The notes under the pieces: generated by a model
Databases searched by the model: none
What the model saw: the letters and a program-made list of their open reading frames with translations, nothing else
Told to the model about the DNA's origin: nothing
NCBI GenBank assembly: GCA_016218085.1
Contig: JACREY010000022.1
Coordinates: 1 to 64,000 of the forward strand
Source of the DNA: Ignavibacteriota bacterium
Lineage (GTDB): Bacteria; Bacteroidota; Ignavibacteria; Tepidaquicellales; Tepidaquicellaceae
Length of the DNA stretch: 64,000 bases
Reading direction: 5' to 3'
Shown: in pieces, positions 37,040 through 46,172 of the stretch
How positions within the stretch are numbered: position 1 is the first letter of the stretch
Layout of the letters: every line of letters starts with the position of its first letter
Position numbers and translations under genes: made by a program

Positions 37040-37077
37040 AAAAAGTCTCGGTAAATATTTATTAACCGAGACTTTTT
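37040..37077 (-). terminator. Intrinsic terminator of the NlpC/P60 gene
   Basis: A 13-bp perfect stem (aaaaagtctcggt / accgagacttttt) with a 12-nt loop lies between the NlpC/P60 stop and the dprA start. A-rich sequence on the plus strand gives a U-tract on the minus strand. Confidence 0.88.
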
Positions 37078-37095
37078 AAAAGAAAACTTTTTTTC

Positions 37096-37722
37096 TTAAT
37101 CAAGAACTCTTTTTGCTCTCAAAAAAACTCTTGAATAAAAATCCGAATCAAGCGACGCTACTGCTACGCCAGTTTTGGAACCTGAATGAACAAAATATCC
37201 GTCACCCAGATAAATTCCTACGTGTGATACTCTGCCTCTTCCCCTTGTATCGAAGAAAAGCAGGTCTCCGAATTTTAAATCTTCAACAGCTACCTCAACA
37301 CCTACATTCGACTGCTCGTATGAAGTTCTCGGTAATGCTACTCCTAAAGCCTGAAACATTACTGCCTGAACAAAACCTGAACAATCAATTCCGCGTTTCG
37401 AAGTACCTCCCCATAAATAAGGGGTGTTAAGATATTCAATTACTTTGTACATGACCTCGTCTCTGTCTTTCGAGACGTTGATTGTGGTCGGGGTATTAAA
37501 TCCGGCTATTGAACTTGATAATGACTCAAGATTGACTTTTGTTAAGGAAGTCTTCTGAGATAAGATGTTCGTGGTTACCGAGCGTTTATTCTTGTATCCA
37601 TCAACATCTTTCTTCTTGACGTCATTACGCGAGAGTTCATAGCTGCCGGAACAACCGGTCATTATCGAAAAGCTCACGAGAAGCAGTGTGGATAATAACC
37701 AAAGTCTTCCGTTTTTCAACAT
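37096..37722 (-). CDS. NlpC/P60 family cysteine peptidase lipoprotein
   Basis: This is a cell-wall hydrolase cleaving stem-peptide bonds (gamma-D-Glu-DAP type). The ATG at 37722 is chosen because GGAG lies 7 nt before it; an ATG four codons upstream has none. From there the protein has 208 residues. The lipobox is IMTGC, then a linker of ~60 residues, then the catalytic domain with Cys114 (GIDCSGFVQAV), His167 (RVSHVGIYLG) and His179 (FVHSGS). It is a single gene between terminator and gap. Confidence 0.92.
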   Translation of the reverse strand: MLKNGRLWLLSTLLLVSFSIMTGCSGSYELSRNDVKKKDVDGYKNKRSVTTNILSQKTSLTKVNLESLSSSIAGFNTPTTINVSKDRDEVMYKVIEYLNTPYLWGGTSKRGIDCSGFVQAVMFQALGVALPRTSYEQSNVGVEVAVEDLKFGDLLFFDTRGRGRVSHVGIYLGDGYFVHSGSKTGVAVASLDSDFYSRVFLRAKRVLD

Positions 37723-37867
37723 TGGATTCTCCATTTATAATTTATAAAAGAACGATGATTAAATTTATAAAAAATTATTTCTTATTTCAAGACCTAAATT
37801 AAACTTTCTTACAAACAGATAATATTATATGATAGTTAGAAATTGAGGATATCTTTGTCATTTAATC

Positions 37868-38881
37868 TTAATTTTTTAAAATCCCTTCCATTAATTCATT
37901 TACCACTTTATTGCCGCTTCCCTCAATCTGATAAACAGGTATTTCCTCAAAAATATCTTTGAACCTCATCCCTGTAATAAACAGTATTTTCGATAAAACC
38001 ACACCTTTCTCGCAGTTACCGTAAATAACTGTTGCACTTCTTGATGTCACAGACGGGAATCCTGTCCTTGGGTTAAATATGTGATGATACCTTACCGAAT
38101 CTATAATCCTGAACCTCTCGTAATCCCCGCTTGTAAGCACGCCTGTGTTTTCAACTTCAAAAGATGCAGTGATTAAATCGTTTTTCCTTGGGTCCTTTAT
38201 TCCAACCACCCATTTTCTCCCGTTCGCTTTTCTGCCGCTTGCATAAATATCCCCTCCACCGCTTATCAGGAAATCATTTACCCCTCTTTTTCTTAATTCT
38301 TCAACAGCCCTGTCAAGTGCGTATCCCTTTGCTATCCCGCCTAAATCAATCAAAACTCCTTCCTTTGCAAAACTAATTGTCGAATCTTCATAGTTAAGCT
38401 TAATAAAATTGTAATCGACTGAACCTAATAGCTTCTTTATCACCGTGGATTCAGGCGGTGTCTCAATAGGATGCTCTGAATTGAATCCCCAGTAATTAGT
38501 AAGCGGTCCTACGCTTATATCAAAATACCCTTCAAATAACTTTGAATACTTAATGCTCCTATCAATCAAACCGAACAATTCTTTTGATAATTTGACCGGC
38601 TTCCTGTATGCATTCCTGTTGACATAGCTTATTTCAGTCGAATCTCTGTAATTACTTGTGAAATTTTCAATTCGCTCAACTTCCTTTAATGCATAGTACA
38701 TTGCCTTTTTACCCGAATCGATGCTCGTATGAACTGCAGTGATTTGAAATTCCGTTCCCATCAGATACTTGCCGGCTGACATTTCGAACTTAACTTCATC
38801 CTGAGAATGAATTTTTCCGTATGCAAACAAAAAAAGGAACATCGAAATAATCAGTGTTCCTTTAAAATTTATATTTTTCAT
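37868..38881 (-). CDS. apbE: FAD:protein FMN transferase ApbE
   Basis: It attaches FMN covalently to Ser/Thr of extracytoplasmic redox proteins, using FAD. The 337 residues include a signal peptide (to about 27, HSQ), then LMGTEFQITA, VERIENFTSNYRDSTEI, FDISVGPL, DLGGIAKGYALDRA, FLISGGGDIYASG, and TSGDYERF with HHIFNPRTGFP, the Mg/FAD site. It is the last gene of a six-gene minus-strand run with redox proteins, 14 bp after the NusG-II gene, so its substrate is probably encoded there. Confidence 0.93.
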   Translation of the reverse strand: MKNINFKGTLIISMFLFLFAYGKIHSQDEVKFEMSAGKYLMGTEFQITAVHTSIDSGKKAMYYALKEVERIENFTSNYRDSTEISYVNRNAYRKPVKLSKELFGLIDRSIKYSKLFEGYFDISVGPLTNYWGFNSEHPIETPPESTVIKKLLGSVDYNFIKLNYEDSTISFAKEGVLIDLGGIAKGYALDRAVEELRKRGVNDFLISGGGDIYASGRKANGRKWVVGIKDPRKNDLITASFEVENTGVLTSGDYERFRIIDSVRYHHIFNPRTGFPSVTSRSATVIYGNCEKGVVLSKILFITGMRFKDIFEEIPVYQIEGSGNKVVNELMEGILKN

Positions 38882-38895
38882 TTAATCCTTTTTTA

Positions 38896-39534
38896 TTATT
38901 CGGCAAATATGTGCAGCTCGTTTGGTATGCAGGTAATATAATCACCGGGTTTCCTAATGGAGCTCATCTGTTTGCAGATTTTATGCCTGCATTCAGTGTC
39001 TTTTACTTTTACGGAACTGCCCGTTACATCAATTACCATTTTGCCTGTTTTGCCGTTGAGTGTATATATGCCTGAATTACCGGGTGAAAGCTTAGAAATT
39101 ATGATTCCTTTTTTTGCAATTATAATATTCTTCACTTCAAAGCCGCTATTCCTGTATAATCTTACTCTCACGGGATTTGTTAACATCCCGGGAAGACTCA
39201 GCATATCCCTTATCTCCCTTAACTTCAATCCTGTATCATCAAATGATCTCGTGTAATCGACAAGATTATTATCTTTAACAAAAATCAGGTCTCCCATTAC
39301 GCTTCCTGCTACAGGATATTCGGAATAATTTATGCTTCCGCTCCCGAGCATTCCGCTTTTGGCGAACTCTTCAAGCATCTGTACCGCCAAATCAGCATTG
39401 CCCGTTATTACCTCCAGTGAAAAATTCTCCCCTTCTGCCGGAGCGCCTGCCAGCATTGATTTTGCGGCATTCGGAAGTACCATCCCCGCTGCTGCAAAAA
39501 TACCCGCTGCTTTTAAAAAATTTCTTCTGTCCAT
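38896..39534 (-). CDS. Tat-exported protein with NusG domain II
   Basis: The protein has 212 residues. A twin-arginine signal (MDRRNFLKAAG, then alanine-rich) implies folding or cofactor insertion before export. Residues ~130-212 match NusG domain II: KGIIISKLSPGNSG, GKMVIDVTGSSVKVKDTEC, HKICKQMSSIRKPGDYITCIPN. The two conserved Cys clusters are intact. NusG-II proteins are known near ApbE in other bacteria. The function is unknown; electron transfer or metal binding is inferred from context. Confidence 0.85.
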   Translation of the reverse strand: MDRRNFLKAAGIFAAAGMVLPNAAKSMLAGAPAEGENFSLEVITGNADLAVQMLEEFAKSGMLGSGSINYSEYPVAGSVMGDLIFVKDNNLVDYTRSFDDTGLKLREIRDMLSLPGMLTNPVRVRLYRNSGFEVKNIIIAKKGIIISKLSPGNSGIYTLNGKTGKMVIDVTGSSVKVKDTECRHKICKQMSSIRKPGDYITCIPNELHIFAE

Positions 39535-39538
39535 TTTG

Positions 39539-40681
39539 TTAAATTGATATTTTAAACCCTAATGATATTAAATATGCATACAAATCATTCATCCTCATTG
39601 CCCAGTCAGGAGAATCTGTATGCCTGTGATAAAAACCAATGCTTCCTAAAAAAGTCAGTTTTTCATTATTTAAAACCGGTATCCTGTTTTCCTTATTCCC
39701 TTTGTAAGAGAATCCGAGTGATACGTCGTTCGTGTAACCCGAATTAAGCTTGCTGTCAACTGCCATTAACGGCTCAACCTCAGTATATATCTCCTTGAAG
39801 AAATATGCCCTGGTCTGAATGTACTGCCTGTATGAAAATATCATATTCAGGTTTTCGGTGAGATGTGTCTTAAACTGCGCTTCCGCTGTATGCGACCTTA
39901 TATCCCACGTGTCCCAGTAATATCTGTAACCTAAAAGTATTGTTGACAATCGGGATATTCCGAAATTAGTTCTTATTCCCGCAGCCTTCCTTATTCTTTT
40001 CTCCGGCGTTACAGGCTCTAATGTCTTTAAAAAGAATCCGTTTACAATCCTCACTACCTGGTATCCGTCAAGCATGTAACCATCGACATTGGTTAAAGAA
40101 AAATCCAGCTGTGTCACTATTTTTTTAGAAAGAATCTGAGTCAGACCGAAATTAAAACTGTTGGTAGTTCTGTCCTTAGTCCATGTTCTTGTCTGAGGAA
40201 AAATTTTATCGAAATTACCTGCATACCCCAGCTGAAGCACGGTATTCTTTTTCGCAAAGGGAATCGAGATGTTTGCCGTAAAGGTTCTTGAAGAGTAATC
40301 GTGCTCTGTGCTGTACATTCCGTTTGCCGAAACAGTAACATCCGAAAAATTCCTGGTCACGCCAAGACTTACCTGATGCCTTAGTTCATCAGGTGTATCA
40401 TCGGCACCGCCGTATTTATTTGTCGTGGCTGATGTTATTCCGTCAACCTGAAATTTCGTTTTCATAGATGCGGAACTGATTGCATCAACAAGATATGAAC
40501 CAGTAACAGAGGTATTTTTATCCAGGCTCTTGGTTACATTTATTGTCGGATATATAACATTCAGTCTGAAATTATCGAAGTATGAATTGAAATTCACCTG
40601 TATCTCTTCTTCCGGCAGTTCCTGAGTCAAAACGTAAGAAGGAAGTATTATCAGAATTAAAAAAAACAATTTTTTAACCAC
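39539..40681 (-). CDS. DUF3570 outer-membrane protein
   Basis: The protein has 380 residues, starts at GTG 40681 and has a signal peptide ending about residue 20 (VLTQ). The body is barrel-like, with alternating strands and family segments NVIYPTINVTKSL, VSLGVTRNFSDVTVS and FNFGLTQILSKKIVTQLDFSLTNVDGYMLDGYQVV. Two N-terminal motifs resemble ApbE flavinylation sites: D66-A-I-S-S-A-S72 and D80-G-I-T-S-A-T86. The start overlaps the DUF4266 stop by 8 bp. Co-location with DUF4266, TlpA and ApbE supports a joint redox role. Confidence 0.87.
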   Translation of the reverse strand: MVKKLFFLILIILPSYVLTQELPEEEIQVNFNSYFDNFRLNVIYPTINVTKSLDKNTSVTGSYLVDAISSASMKTKFQVDGITSATTNKYGGADDTPDELRHQVSLGVTRNFSDVTVSANGMYSTEHDYSSRTFTANISIPFAKKNTVLQLGYAGNFDKIFPQTRTWTKDRTTNSFNFGLTQILSKKIVTQLDFSLTNVDGYMLDGYQVVRIVNGFFLKTLEPVTPEKRIRKAAGIRTNFGISRLSTILLGYRYYWDTWDIRSHTAEAQFKTHLTENLNMIFSYRQYIQTRAYFFKEIYTEVEPLMAVDSKLNSGYTNDVSLGFSYKGNKENRIPVLNNEKLTFLGSIGFYHRHTDSPDWAMRMNDLYAYLISLGFKISI

Positions 40682-40886
40682 AGCCGCAGCCTCCTCCCTG
40701 TGAACCGTTCCCGCCTTCGGACCCTTCCCTGATATTAATATAATGCTCTTTTATTCCCTTCTGTATTGGATTTTCATCAAACATCATGTTAGGGTCGGAT
40801 AACCTTTCGCGCTCCCAGGGCTGTACAACGGCACATCCGGATAATGCAGCAAATAAAAACAATATGAAAAAATAAAATAATTTCAA
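40674..40886 (-). CDS. DUF4266 small lipoprotein
   Basis: The protein has 70 residues. The start is a TTG at 40886; the signal ends in the lipobox ALSGC (Cys18). The mature ~53 residues carry the family pattern VQPWERERLSDPNMMF and a Gly-rich end SQGGGCGCG with two Cys. It overlaps the DUF3570 gene. It is always a tiny companion of DUF3570 in the clusters I know. The CGC end could bind a metal or form a disulphide, which would explain the adjacent thioredoxin-like gene; that part is inference. Confidence 0.85.
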   Translation of the reverse strand: MKLFYFFILFLFAALSGCAVVQPWERERLSDPNMMFDENPIQKGIKEHYINIREGSEGGNGSQGGGCGCG

Positions 40887-40889
40887 TTT

Positions 40890-41381
40890 CTATTCTTTTA
40901 ATAAAGCTTCGATTTCACTTTTGAATTTTTCTTTTTCACCCGGGTCGTATCCTACTGTAATAAATTTTACCACGCCATTTTTATCAATTATTAAAGTCGT
41001 AGGAATTCCTTCCACTTTGTAAAGATTGCCGATTTTGGAATCCGGATCCGAAATATTTTTAAATTTCACTTCTTTACCGAGTTTTTTGATGAAAGCTGTC
41101 ATGTTTTTGACATCTTCATCCAGATTAATTCCAAGCACGGAAAAATCCTTATCTGAATACTGGTCATAAAGCTCTATAAGAAAAGGAAAACCTTCCTTGC
41201 AGGGCCTGCACCAGCTTGCCCAGAAATCAACCACAAGAACTTTTCCTTTAAAATCAGACAGGCTGACAGTTTCTCCGCCCGCAGTCTTGCCGCTGAACTC
41301 AGGAGCCGGCTTGCCTTTTTCCTGTGCGAAAATTAAAAAAGGTAAAAATAAAATTAATAATGCTAAATGTATTTTCTTCAT
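40890..41381 (-). CDS. TlpA-like thiol:disulphide oxidoreductase
   Basis: The protein has 163 residues. A signal peptide (about 1-20, IFAQ) is followed by the thioredoxin-fold domain with the active site WASWCRPC (Cys58 and Cys61), VVDFWASW before it, and the cis-Pro loop VEGIPTTLIID. It acts in the periplasm as a reductant or maturation factor, probably for the Cys-containing neighbours or for cytochrome c haem attachment. The start is 10 bp after the cytochrome gene stop. Confidence 0.92.
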   Translation of the reverse strand: MKKIHLALLILFLPFLIFAQEKGKPAPEFSGKTAGGETVSLSDFKGKVLVVDFWASWCRPCKEGFPFLIELYDQYSDKDFSVLGINLDEDVKNMTAFIKKLGKEVKFKNISDPDSKIGNLYKVEGIPTTLIIDKNGVVKFITVGYDPGEKEKFKSEIEALLKE

Positions 41382-41391
41382 GCTATTTTTT

Positions 41392-41700
41392 TTAATTTAA
41401 TCTCTTTGATCTTGTATCGTCTTTTTCTTCCCAATTCCTTCCGTGACATTGAATGCAGGAAGGCGTCCACCTGTACACGCCGTTTATCTTTACTGACATT
41501 CCCTTGATATTATCTGTATGGCACTCCATGCAGTCATCAAATTCAATTTCTTTTCCTGTTTCCTTATGCATTATTCCTTTCAAATTTCTGGTGTGGTCCG
41601 GAAGCAGTGCATCCCTCGGTGCTGTGGGAAAAATTCCGTCACAACTGCTTATAATTGCAGCAAGTGCAAATAACGCCAATATTGTTAAGAATATTTTCAA
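41392..41700 (-). CDS. Small diheme c-type cytochrome-like lipoprotein
   Basis: The protein has 102 residues and starts at TTG 41700. The lipoprotein signal ends ISSC (Cys20). Two haem-binding motifs are visible: CMECH (57-61) and CIQCH (82-86). The short spacing and small size resemble multihaem cytochrome-type domains rather than class I cytochromes. It is the first gene of the six-gene redox run and probably delivers or accepts electrons at the membrane surface. Confidence 0.8.
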   Translation of the reverse strand: MKIFLTILALFALAAIISSCDGIFPTAPRDALLPDHTRNLKGIMHKETGKEIEFDDCMECHTDNIKGMSVKINGVYRWTPSCIQCHGRNWEEKDDTRSKRLN

Positions 41701-41817
41701 ATTTTTCTGATAATTAAAACAATCTTATACTTTATTTTATCAATATAATATAGCTAACTAAAAATAATTATTTTAGTTCAATTTTTATTGTAAAAAATTG
41801 TAAATTTCTTTGAACTT

Positions 41818-42636
41818 TTAACGGTTTCGTTTTTTCGAATTTATTATATCATTTAAAGCTTCTGCTTTCGATCCGGTCTTTTCCTCGTAATCTGCTATGG
41901 AAGTGAATTTACTGCTATCGAATATTATGCCCCTGCTTGAATTAACGAGGAAAATATTATTTTTAATGTTTTTCATTAATGCATCTATATCATTTCCCTG
42001 TGCCCCGATTCCCGGTATTAGTATTGAAATGTTTTTGTACTTTGTTGTAATTTTTTTTATCAGTGATGTATGGTTCGCGCCAATTACAAATCCGGTTTGC
42101 CCGTATCTGTCCCACTCTATACATTTTTCTATTACTCTTTCATAAAAGAACTTTTTCCCTGTTCTTATCTGCTGAAAATCTTCCGATCCGGGATTTGATG
42201 TCAGTGCCAATACATAAATCCCCTTATCCCTTCTGGAAAGAAAAGGCTCTACCGAATCTCTTCCCATGTATGGGTTTACCGTCATCGAATCAAAACCGTA
42301 TTCATCAAAATATGACTTTGCATAGTATTCATCCGTGTTTCCGATATCTCCTCTTTTTCCGTCGCAAATTTTCAACCGCGAACCCGGTATATGTTCTACT
42401 GTCCCTCTTAATGACTCATGAAATCCCTTTCCAAGTGCCTCATAAAATGCAAGATTCAATTTATATCCTGCTGAAAAATCCTTGGTAGCGTTAATAACTG
42501 ATTTGTTAAATTCGAGCACCGGATTTTTTTTCTTCAGGAAAATTTCGGGAATTTTCTTTAAGTCAGGGTCCAGTCCGATTATGAGATTAGACCTGCTTTT
42601 CTTTATTGCCTGCTTTATCTTTTCTGAGTAATTCAT
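41818..42636 (-). CDS. pyrF: Orotidine 5'-phosphate decarboxylase (type 2)
   Basis: The protein has 272 residues, the longer type 2 form. It makes UMP. NLIIGLDPDLKKIP at the start, KLNLAFYEALG, the catalytic DGKRGDIGNTDEYYAKSYF and LALTSNPGSEDFQ are typical. It begins 5 bp after the rodA stop, so it is the last gene of the cell-shape run. Confidence 0.94.
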   Translation of the reverse strand: MNYSEKIKQAIKKSRSNLIIGLDPDLKKIPEIFLKKKNPVLEFNKSVINATKDFSAGYKLNLAFYEALGKGFHESLRGTVEHIPGSRLKICDGKRGDIGNTDEYYAKSYFDEYGFDSMTVNPYMGRDSVEPFLSRRDKGIYVLALTSNPGSEDFQQIRTGKKFFYERVIEKCIEWDRYGQTGFVIGANHTSLIKKITTKYKNISILIPGIGAQGNDIDALMKNIKNNIFLVNSSRGIIFDSSKFTSIADYEEKTGSKAEALNDIINSKKRNR

Positions 42637-42641
42637 TTTAT

Positions 42642-43871
42642 TTATAAATATAAGTTTCTGTGCCTGTATGTATTCATTCCGATTCCAATCATAGCCATGA
42701 ATGTCAGCAATGATGATACACCGTAACTGACCAGCGGGAGAGGAATGCCAATGACCGGCATTATGCCTATTGTCATTCCGACATTTATGAAAAGGTGAAA
42801 TAAAAATAAACTTGCAAATCCTATGCAGACAAGGCTTAAAAATTTATTTCTGGATGTTGATGCGTTGTTAATAAGTCTGATAATTATTATCAGATACAAT
42901 AAAATTATTACGGATGCACCAATCAAACCGAATTCTTCACCTATCATGCAGAAAATAAAATCTGTCCATTGTTCGGGTATGAACCTTAACTGAGTCTGCG
43001 TGCCCTGCAAAAGCCCTTTCCCGAATATCCCTCCCGAACCGATAGCAACCTTTGACTGTATTACATTATACCCGCTTCCAAGCGGGTCAAGAGTCGGATC
43101 GAATAATGCCATAATCCTGTTTTGCTGGTAAACCTGAAGCTTTGAGTATAAAAAATGAACGGAAAATCCTGCAATTAAATTGATTATAAATACAAACGAA
43201 GATAATAATATTCCCTTCTTGAAGAAATACAGTGAAATCAACACTACAACTAATCCGGCATAAAAATATATCTGTCCCAAAAATGATAAAATTGCCAAAG
43301 CTATTGGAGTTATTATCACAAAAAGTACAAAGGGGGATAAGCCTGCCCAGAAGAAAATCGGTAAAAGAAAAGATAAAAATACGAGCGAGGTTCCCGTATC
43401 ATTCTGAAGCTTTACAAGTGCAAAAGGTATCAGAACAAATATGCAGGCTTTTATAAAATCAAGCATCTTGTTCGGATTCTTTTCAGAATCACCGGGATTC
43501 AGAAAATTTGCGAGTGCCATAACAGTTGCAATCTTGGCAAATTCAGAGGGCTGTATTCCGAATCCGCCTATGTAAAACCAGCTCTTATTGCCGTTAATGG
43601 TTTTACCGAAAACCAAAACCAATATCAGAAGAAAAATTGCAAAACCGTAAGATGCATACGAAAATTTTGAGAAATATTTTGGCGGAAGCAGACTGATTAC
43701 AACCATTATGACAAGTCCGATAATTCCGAAGACCATCTGTTTCAGATAAAAATCTGTTCCTCCGGTATTGCCGAATGTTGCGCTGAATATGGCGACAATT
43801 CCTATCGCAACCATAATTATAGTTGTTGAAAATAAAACCAGGTCGTATTTATCGGTAAATTTTTCCTTCAT
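42642..43871 (-). CDS. rodA: Rod shape-determining protein RodA (SEDS glycosyltransferase)
   Basis: It polymerises lipid II glycan strands with PBP2 during elongation. The 409 residues have about ten membrane helices; FVFGKTINGNKSWFYIGGFGIQPSEFAKIATVM and GSGGIFGKGLLQGTQTQLRFIPEQWTDFIFCMIGEEFG are SEDS signatures, with PLPLVSYGVSSLL near the end. It starts 5 bp after the mrdA stop. Confidence 0.95.
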   Translation of the reverse strand: MKEKFTDKYDLVLFSTTIIMVAIGIVAIFSATFGNTGGTDFYLKQMVFGIIGLVIMVVISLLPPKYFSKFSYASYGFAIFLLILVLVFGKTINGNKSWFYIGGFGIQPSEFAKIATVMALANFLNPGDSEKNPNKMLDFIKACIFVLIPFALVKLQNDTGTSLVFLSFLLPIFFWAGLSPFVLFVIITPIALAILSFLGQIYFYAGLVVVLISLYFFKKGILLSSFVFIINLIAGFSVHFLYSKLQVYQQNRIMALFDPTLDPLGSGYNVIQSKVAIGSGGIFGKGLLQGTQTQLRFIPEQWTDFIFCMIGEEFGLIGASVIILLYLIIIIRLINNASTSRNKFLSLVCIGFASLFLFHLFINVGMTIGIMPVIGIPLPLVSYGVSSLLTFMAMIGIGMNTYRHRNLYL

Positions 43872-43876
43872 CAGAA

Positions 43877-45664
43877 TCAGTCATTTACTTTTATTACATT
43901 ACTTTCACTGTATGTGTCAGCACTGTTGCCGCTAAGATACCTTACCATTATCGCAGCCGCAATCGGGGCAGCAAACTGATTGCCCCATCCTGCATTTTCT
44001 CCGAGAACACATACTGCAATCTTCGGGTCACCGTATGGAGCATATCCTACAAACCAGGAATGGTTGTTCCCGTTAGGATTCTGTGCAGTACCCGTTTTTC
44101 CTGCTAATATATATTCGCTGTTCCTTATGTTCTTTGCCGTTCCCGTTCCGTTTACTACCAGATACATTCCCTTCTTTACCGCATCATAATATTTCTGCGG
44201 AAAATCAATTTTCCTCTGCGTGAACTGAAGCATTTTTTCCTCGCTTGTAGTCTGGTTTACAACTTTTTTTACGAAATGCGGCTGATTGTATATTCCATCC
44301 ATGCATATTGCGGATACGTATGCTACCATCTGTACAGGCGATACTCCGAGCTCTCCCTGTCCTATGCCAAGACTTACAAGCAGTCCCTGCCCCCATTTAT
44401 TCTGCCCGTAAACTTTATTGAAATAAGCTGTCGAAGGCAGCAAACCTGATGTCTCGTGAGGAAGGTCTATGCCTGTCCTGGCTCCAAATCCGAACATCTT
44501 GCTGTACTTTGTATAATTATCTAGACCAATCATCAGTGACAGCTTGTAAAAGAATACGTTCGCCGAAACCTCAAGCGCTCGGGTCAGGTTTATCGAGCCG
44601 TAAGCTCCGTGATCTTCGAATGTCCTGTTTCCGAATGTAAATGAACCACCGCAGGCAATTGTGGATGTTGTAGTGATTTTTTCAGAACCAAGTCCGGCAA
44701 AACCCATCATCATTTTCCAGGTAGAGCCGGGAGGATATTTGGTCTGGGTTACCCTGTTGAAAACAGGCTTGTTCTCATCACTGAAAAGCTTTGCAATCGA
44801 TTTTGCATCAGGCGTGCCCGAAAATATCGATAAATCAAAATCAGGTTTGGATACCATGCATAGTATTTCTCCGTTTCTCGGGTCAACTGCTATTATCGCT
44901 CCTCTTTTGTTTAACATTAATTTCTCCGCATATTCCTGTAAATCAGCATCAAGAGATAAATGCAGGTCCGAACCGTTTAGTGCCTTTATATCGTTCATTC
45001 CGTCATTATATGGACCAACTTCCCTTCCGTTTACATCAACGGAAATTAGCTTGCTTCCCTTTTCTCCTCTTAAATATGTTTCGTAATATCTCTCGAGCCC
45101 TGTTGAACCGACAAGGTCTCCTTGCCTGTAGTAAGTACCATCCTGCTCTTCAAGCTGCTTTTCCGTTATTTCCCCGTTGTATCCGAAAATATGAGAACCT
45201 CTGAATTTTATCGGATAGTACCTTAAAGATTCTACTTGATAACTTACCCCCTTCAGTCTTTCCCTGTTCTCCTCTATGTAAGAAATCAGTTTGAAATCTA
45301 TGTCACGCTTGACCTTGACAGGATTGAACCTGTTTGTGCCCTTTGCTTTCGATAATAATTCCTTTATGTAGCCGGGTTCTTCCCCTATTAACGAGGAAAC
45401 TTCATCAATCAGATTCTTGTCAAACTGGAATGGGGTTATTGTTAAAGTATAAGAAGGTTTGTTGTCAACAAGCACTTTCCCGTTCCTGTCAAACATCAGT
45501 CCCCTTGCAGGTGTTTCTGTTATTTTCTTGATTGAATTTTTCTGGGATTCCTTTCCAAATTCCTTTTCCTGTACGACCTGAAGCTGAACAAGCCTTGTTA
45601 TCAGCAATATCACGGCTAAAATGCTTATGCCTATGAACACATATTTCCTTACTGCTGAATCCAA
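43877..45664 (-). CDS. mrdA: Penicillin-binding protein 2 (transpeptidase)
   Basis: This is the elongasome transpeptidase, partner of RodA. Of its 595 residues, one membrane helix lies at about 9-28. The dimerisation domain starts ETPARGLMFDRNGKVLVDN, and the catalytic domain has Ser314 in PPGSTWKMM, SAN at 367-369 and KTGTAQ at 523-528. The start is a TTG at 45664, 1 bp after the mreD stop. Confidence 0.95.
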   Translation of the reverse strand: MDSAVRKYVFIGISILAVILLITRLVQLQVVQEKEFGKESQKNSIKKITETPARGLMFDRNGKVLVDNKPSYTLTITPFQFDKNLIDEVSSLIGEEPGYIKELLSKAKGTNRFNPVKVKRDIDFKLISYIEENRERLKGVSYQVESLRYYPIKFRGSHIFGYNGEITEKQLEEQDGTYYRQGDLVGSTGLERYYETYLRGEKGSKLISVDVNGREVGPYNDGMNDIKALNGSDLHLSLDADLQEYAEKLMLNKRGAIIAVDPRNGEILCMVSKPDFDLSIFSGTPDAKSIAKLFSDENKPVFNRVTQTKYPPGSTWKMMMGFAGLGSEKITTTSTIACGGSFTFGNRTFEDHGAYGSINLTRALEVSANVFFYKLSLMIGLDNYTKYSKMFGFGARTGIDLPHETSGLLPSTAYFNKVYGQNKWGQGLLVSLGIGQGELGVSPVQMVAYVSAICMDGIYNQPHFVKKVVNQTTSEEKMLQFTQRKIDFPQKYYDAVKKGMYLVVNGTGTAKNIRNSEYILAGKTGTAQNPNGNNHSWFVGYAPYGDPKIAVCVLGENAGWGNQFAAPIAAAIMVRYLSGNSADTYSESNVIKVND

Positions 45665-45665
45665 T

Positions 45666-46163
45666 TTAATAACCTTCCTTTAAAACTTTTTTACGGGGGA
45701 AAATGATGTAGATAACACTTACCAGCGTTGTGTAAGTAGATGTTGTCAGAATATATTTCGAAAATATCTCAATGAAATTCAAAGATAATCCCTGAAAATA
45801 AATTAAATAATAAATGAAATTCGAAATCATCGAACCTAAAAAAATTACAATCAGGAAATTAAGTTTCGTCAGGTATTTGTCGCCTTCAGTCCGGAATCCG
45901 CCCGCAGCAAAACCCGTCACCGAATACGCAAGCGCAGTTAACCCCAGGAAAGAACCGCTTACCAGGTCAATCGTAAAACCTGCAATGAACCCTGTCACCG
46001 AACCGAATATCTTTCCCTCGGATACGGCAATATAAACCAGCGCAATTAGAACAAGGTCAGGGGTTATATTGTAAGCAGATAGAGAAATTAGCCATATCAG
46101 CGTCTTCTGTATAAGAATCAGCACGAAAAGAATTACAAAATATTTTGTGAATTTTATTGTCAA
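45666..46163 (-). CDS. mreD: Rod shape-determining protein MreD
   Basis: The protein has 165 residues and about five membrane helices, the usual size and topology. ITPDLVLIALVYIAVSEGKIFGSVTGFIAGFTIDLVSG resembles the conserved core (PDLxLI..G.. GxxxGFxxGLxxD). The start is a TTG at 46163. Its place between mreC and mrdA confirms the identity more than sequence alone does. Confidence 0.9.
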   Translation of the reverse strand: MTIKFTKYFVILFVLILIQKTLIWLISLSAYNITPDLVLIALVYIAVSEGKIFGSVTGFIAGFTIDLVSGSFLGLTALAYSVTGFAAGGFRTEGDKYLTKLNFLIVIFLGSMISNFIYYLIYFQGLSLNFIEIFSKYILTTSTYTTLVSVIYIIFPRKKVLKEGY

Positions 46164-46172
46164 AATCTTTTC

